This document shows, one piece after another, positions 22,579 through 25,699 of a stretch of 25,699 nucleotides of DNA (position 1 is its first letter; each line of letters starts with the position of its first letter). The notes below the pieces were generated by a model. That model saw nothing but the letters and a program-made list of their open reading frames with translations. It was not told the DNA's origin and did no database searches. The stretch spans positions 1 through 25,699 of the forward strand of contig JBDKTK010000339.1 in NCBI GenBank assembly GCA_039680225.1. Direction: 5' to 3'. The translations under genes and the position numbers were made by a program. This DNA is from JBDKTK01 sp039680225. GTDB lineage: Bacteria > Desulfobacterota > Syntrophia > Syntrophales > UBA4778.

Positions 22579-23034
22579 TTAAAGGATTTCGAAATATTCG
22601 ATGTCCAGAATATGTCCGCCGCGCTTTTCCGCAAACCGGGCCCGGACGCGCGCCCCGGGCCGCAATTCACGAAGCCCGTCCTGAATCAGATGCAGAAAGC
22701 CCACATCGGCCCCGTCGAGGCGGATGATTGCATATGCAAAGGGCGGGGGGAGCGGCTGGCCTTCCCAACCGTACCTCACGATCGTAAAAGCCTCTACAGT
22801 CCCCTCTGTCCCGACGCTTGCCCATTCCGTTATGGGTTCAAAGCATTTGCCGCAGTTCTTCCGGGGCGGGACATAGACTGTTTTGCAGCGTCCGCACCGG
22901 TTCCCCAGTATTTTGCGCTCGTCCCTCAGGGCGGTGAGAAACCTGCTGCCGGTTTCCCCGACAGACCATGCGTATGGCACCCGAATCTGCCCTTTCAATG
23001 TGAGGGGCTCAACATCCCGCAACCAATCCACCAT
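22579..23034 (-). CDS. DUF35 zinc-ribbon/OB-fold acyl-CoA-associated protein
   Basis: A 151-residue protein of the same build as the 19771-20244 product: helix GSRFLTALRDERKILG, zinc ribbon C47/C50/C61/C64 (CGRC...CGKC), and an OB-fold ending DIEYFEIL. The ATG at 23034 is well supported by AGGAGGT; a longer frame upstream has no such site and would overlap the thiolase gene. It lies between a canonical thiolase and a Cys-less thiolase-fold gene and probably binds the latter. Three DUF35 genes in one operon imply at least two, possibly three, distinct thiolase/DUF35 complexes. Confidence 0.9.
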   Translation of the reverse strand: MVDWLRDVEPLTLKGQIRVPYAWSVGETGSRFLTALRDERKILGNRCGRCKTVYVPPRKNCGKCFEPITEWASVGTEGTVEAFTIVRYGWEGQPLPPPFAYAIIRLDGADVGFLHLIQDGLRELRPGARVRARFAEKRGGHILDIEYFEIL

Positions 23035-23074
23035 TTTTACCTCCTGCCGCTTAATTTCCTGTTGCCTGTCGGCA

Positions 23075-24304
23075 TCAAACCCGAATGAGAATGGCTTCAC
23101 CCTGGGAGAGACCGCCGCAGATTGACGCCGTTCCCAGGCCCCCGCCGCGGCGCATAAGCTCATACATCAGGGTCATGGTTATCCGGGCGCCGCTTGCCCC
23201 GACCGGATGGCCTATGGCAATTGCCCCGCCGTTGACATTTGTCTTTTCCTTAAGGGCCCGGCATTTGGAATCATCATTGCCCGACAGCTCTTTAAGCGAA
23301 ACCAGGGTTACCGCCGCAAAGGCTTCGTTGATTTCGATGAGATCAATATCGTCGATTCCATATCCCGTTGCGGCCAGCATTTTACTGATTGTCTTCGCGG
23401 GCACGCAGGCCATGTATTTGGGAATGCCGGCCGCGCAAGCGCATGCCTCAATGCTGGCGAGGGGCTTCAGTCCCATGTCTTCCGCCGTCCTGCGATTGGT
23501 GATCACCATGGCGGATGCGCCCGAATTGAGCCCCGGCGCATTGCCCGAGGTGACAGTCGGGCTGCCGTAAACAGTTTTGAGGGCTGAAAGCTTCTCCATG
23601 GTCAGGCCGTCGCGGGGCGACTCATCTTTTTCCAGCCTGACCGGGGGCCCCTTTTTCTGATGGACTTCAAGGGGCATTATTTCCTCTCCAAGACGGAATT
23701 TGCCTTGCTCAAAGGCGCTGAACCATTTTCTGTGGCTCGCGAGGGCCCACTCGTCCTGGTCCTCCCTGCTCACCCCGAATTCGACCGCCACATGGCCGGC
23801 ATCGGTCGCTACAGGCGCAAACCCTCTCCTGCCGTATCCCAGCTCATACAGGACGTCCTCCAGTACTATCGGCCCCATGCGGTTGCCCCATCGGGCTTTG
23901 GCTGCGCCGGCAATCAGGGGGACATTGCCCATGTTCTCGGCCCCGGCCGCGATCACGATCTGCGCGTCGCCTGATTTTATCGCCCGGTAGCCCAGCCTCA
24001 GGGCTGTCATGGATGAACAGCAGGCCCGATCGATGGTGAGCGATATGTTTTCCTCGGGGAACCCGGCCAGCAAAGAAATCTGGCGGGCCGGAACATTGGT
24101 GAAAATAGCGTATTCCGCCGGGATGCATGTACCGTAATAGATTTCGTCCACCCGCTCCGGGGCCAGTCCGATTCTGGAGACCGCCTCCTTGAGCACCGGG
24201 ACCGCCAGGTCGAGGCTGGATGTGGTCCTCAGGACCCCGTCAAACTTTCCAAAAGGAGTGCGCACGGCGCTTACGATAACAACATCATCACTGCTTTTTT
24301 TCAT
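23075..24304 (-). CDS. Canonical thiolase (acetyl-CoA C-acyltransferase)
   Basis: A 409-residue enzyme for thiolytic cleavage of 3-ketoacyl-CoA or the reverse. All catalytic elements are present: nucleophile C95 in DRACCSSM, NEAFAAV with its Asn and flanking residues, GHPVGASGA with the catalytic His, and C-terminal CGGLSQGEA with the second Cys. Length is normal for the FadA/PhbA class. ATG 24304 is chosen because AGAGG precedes it; an upstream TTG at 24328 has no ribosome site. It is the only conventional thiolase among the three thiolase-fold genes here, so it probably does the ordinary beta-oxidation step while the other two act on special substrates. Confidence 0.93.
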   Translation of the reverse strand: MKKSSDDVVIVSAVRTPFGKFDGVLRTTSSLDLAVPVLKEAVSRIGLAPERVDEIYYGTCIPAEYAIFTNVPARQISLLAGFPEENISLTIDRACCSSMTALRLGYRAIKSGDAQIVIAAGAENMGNVPLIAGAAKARWGNRMGPIVLEDVLYELGYGRRGFAPVATDAGHVAVEFGVSREDQDEWALASHRKWFSAFEQGKFRLGEEIMPLEVHQKKGPPVRLEKDESPRDGLTMEKLSALKTVYGSPTVTSGNAPGLNSGASAMVITNRRTAEDMGLKPLASIEACACAAGIPKYMACVPAKTISKMLAATGYGIDDIDLIEINEAFAAVTLVSLKELSGNDDSKCRALKEKTNVNGGAIAIGHPVGASGARITMTLMYELMRRGGGLGTASICGGLSQGEAILIRV

Positions 24305-24329
24305 TTCGCTGCCTCTTGCCTTTTTCAAC

Positions 24330-25343
24330 TCAGAGAATCATCATTTCGTGAAGGAACTCTCCGTCAGCCGAGTCGCTGAGGCCGTCCCTTCCCACCTTCA
24401 TCGTATAATCCGCCAGGAAGCGGTAATAAAACTGGTCCCAGGACATGGCCCTGGGGAGCCGCATAAATTCTATGACCTTGGAGGTTTTAACGGCGAGAGA
24501 GAAGTCGACGCCTTCTGCATTGCAGGAAAGCTGCAGAGATTCGGCATATTCCTTCCCTGTCCTGACATCTTTGACAGGCTGTTCCAGTTTGGCCCCAAGC
24601 ATATTGGTCGATAAAACGATTTTGCCTTTTTCAGCAATCAGCAGGGGGGAGACAACAGGGGCCTGCGGGTCATTAGGGATGACCCACCCGTATACGACAG
24701 TGTATTTATCGTTATGGATCCTGCCCCAGTACCAGCTGTCAAACGTTTCATGGAAGCGGTAGTTGCCCCAGTTGTGGTCGTGATAACCGGTGCCCCTGAC
24801 CGGGATGACCTCATCCCCGATGCGCAGTTCCCCTTCGACTTCTCCGTGAGGCACCGGTACGACCCATCCCGACACCTTGCCGCTTTCCTCATCTTTGTAA
24901 AGATAGCCTGATCCCGGCTTCCAGCCAGGTACGATGTTGCGGTAGGTCAGGTTCACGGAACAGTCCTTGATGGCCATCGCTATTTCGTACGAGCCGCCCT
25001 TGTCCTCGGCCCGGCTGTTCCCCATTTTCACGCAGCACGATTCCTGCGCGGCGCTGATCTCGTCCGGCGAGCAGGCGAGGTAGCGAATCACCGGGGTGCC
25101 GTCGGGCTTGTAGATCATGAACTGGATCGTGGGCATCATTGGATTCAGGAAAATGTTCCTGTAGTGGAACGTGACCACGACATGGTACTGGTTCTCGAAC
25201 GAGGCGTCGAAGTACCACCATTCATAGTAGTCGGGGTCTGCAAGCGGGTGGACCCCGTCGTCGCTGCGCTGAAAATTTGAGGGGTTGCGCTCGGCTCCCC
25301 TGCCGCCGTCCCAAATTGCCAAAAATTTATCCTTGCCTGACAT
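24330..25343 (-). CDS. CrtC-like lipocalin-fold protein (carotenoid 1,2-hydratase/AttH family)
   Basis: A 337-residue protein with the hallmarks of the CrtC/AttH double-lipocalin family: EWWYFDASF (41-49), GTGYHDHNWG (184-193) and WYWGRI (204-209). CrtC adds water to the tertiary double bond of acyclic carotenoids. Relatives include terpenoid-cyclising and -modifying enzymes in which the Tyr/His/Asp cluster of the middle motif lies in the cavity. No signal peptide is seen, so it is probably cytoplasmic. AGGAGG stands nine bases before ATG 25343. It lies between a DUF35 gene and the canonical thiolase, an unusual place for a carotenoid gene, arguing for catabolic hydration of an isoprenoid chain, possibly as a CoA ester (inference). 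Confidence 0.82.
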   Translation of the reverse strand: MSGKDKFLAIWDGGRGAERNPSNFQRSDDGVHPLADPDYYEWWYFDASFENQYHVVVTFHYRNIFLNPMMPTIQFMIYKPDGTPVIRYLACSPDEISAAQESCCVKMGNSRAEDKGGSYEIAMAIKDCSVNLTYRNIVPGWKPGSGYLYKDEESGKVSGWVVPVPHGEVEGELRIGDEVIPVRGTGYHDHNWGNYRFHETFDSWYWGRIHNDKYTVVYGWVIPNDPQAPVVSPLLIAEKGKIVLSTNMLGAKLEQPVKDVRTGKEYAESLQLSCNAEGVDFSLAVKTSKVIEFMRLPRAMSWDQFYYRFLADYTMKVGRDGLSDSADGEFLHEMMIL

Positions 25344-25361
25344 ATGCCGGTTCCTCCTGAA

Positions 25362-25699
25362 TCAGAGCGGTCGAAAGTGTGATATATCCAGAATGTTCCC
25401 TTTCCTGTCGGCTGCAAATACGGGCTCGAGCCGCATGCCGGCGTGAAGATCATCAAAACCGATTTCATCGATGAAATGCGTTATCGCAGTATCCGCTCCG
25501 TCCAGTTTTATTATTCCGATAATGAAAGGCGCCTTTCGCGGGTGGATCGGTTCCGGGTAATGGACATGGGTGAAGGTCTGCAGGGTGCCCTGCGGCCCGA
25601 TTTCGACCAGGTCTTTTTCCTCCAGCTTTGAAAAACACCGGCCGCAGGTGGTGCGCGGCGGCCAGAAGACCAGGCTGCAGGTCTCGCATTTCACCCCGA
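25362..25699 (-). CDS. DUF35 acyl-CoA-associated protein, 5' end cut by window
   Basis: The reading frame is open to the window edge, so the N-terminal helix lies outside. The visible ~112 residues start in the zinc ribbon (CETC...CGRC), continue through the OB-fold (FIIGIIKLDGADTAITHFID) and end DISHFRPL. It is the third DUF35 protein of this operon, 18 bases upstream of the CrtC-like gene. Its partner thiolase-fold protein is probably encoded just outside the window. Confidence 0.88.
   Translation of the reverse strand, partial: GVKCETCSLVFWPPRTTCGRCFSKLEEKDLVEIGPQGTLQTFTHVHYPEPIHPRKAPFIIGIIKLDGADTAITHFIDEIGFDDLHAGMRLEPVFAADRKGNILDISHFRPL

Overview
The window is a dense, almost entirely minus-strand block of about 20 genes with short gaps. 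No stretch longer than about 300 bases lacks a gene. It looks like a mesophilic Gram-negative genome: there are outer-membrane proteins with signal peptides and a C-terminal Phe, ordinary Shine-Dalgarno sites, and moderately GC-rich genes with AT-rich promoters. The mix of DUF35/thiolase pairs, a MaoC-SDR multifunctional enzyme and no oxygenase suggests an anaerobic bacterium, perhaps a Desulfobacterota (deltaproteobacterial) lineage. That placement is inference.

Reading in the direction of transcription (high to low coordinates): (A) 25699-19771 is an acyl-CoA operon holding a DUF35 protein (cut by the window edge), a CrtC-like lipocalin hydratase, a canonical thiolase, a DUF35 protein, two thiolase-fold proteins that lack the nucleophilic Cys, and another DUF35 protein. 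(B) 19517-10676 starts behind a TetR-type operator and encodes four paralogous multi-pass membrane proteins related to the carotenoid-hydratase CruF/DUF422 family, two paralogous ~70-residue membrane proteins, a truncated fifth paralog, a more typical CruF/DUF422 protein, an acyl-CoA ligase, a hotdog thioesterase and a geranylgeranyl-reductase-like flavoprotein. (C) 10436-4076 starts behind the same operator and encodes a seven-repeat BNR/Ycf48-like protein, an RND/MMPL transporter, a DUF1302 outer-membrane protein and a DUF1329 protein; a rho-independent terminator follows, then a second flavoprotein (3881-2901). (D) A TetR regulator (2799-2173) sits behind its own copy of the operator, followed by a metallophosphoesterase and a doubtful micro-ORF. 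(E) A MaoC-SDR fusion (1111 to beyond base 1) starts behind a fourth copy of the operator.

Four copies of the 17-nt element GATTSAATCADWTGATG, all in one orientation and each just upstream of a transcription unit, three of them at matching distances from a perfect TTGACA -35 box, tie these units into one TetR regulon.

Working model (inference): a system for handling a hydrophobic isoprenoid-type substrate (terpenoid, squalene-like or steroid-like). The DUF1302/DUF1329/BNR/RND set would move it across the envelope. Membrane CruF-like and soluble CrtC-like enzymes would add water to, or rearrange, C=C bonds. Two flavoproteins would reduce double bonds. A CoA ligase, the MaoC-SDR enzyme, the thiolase and two Cys-less thiolase/DUF35 aldolase-like complexes would shorten the activated chain, and the TetR protein would sense substrate or a CoA ester. 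The tandem CruF-like array with its accessory small membrane proteins is the part that looks least described.
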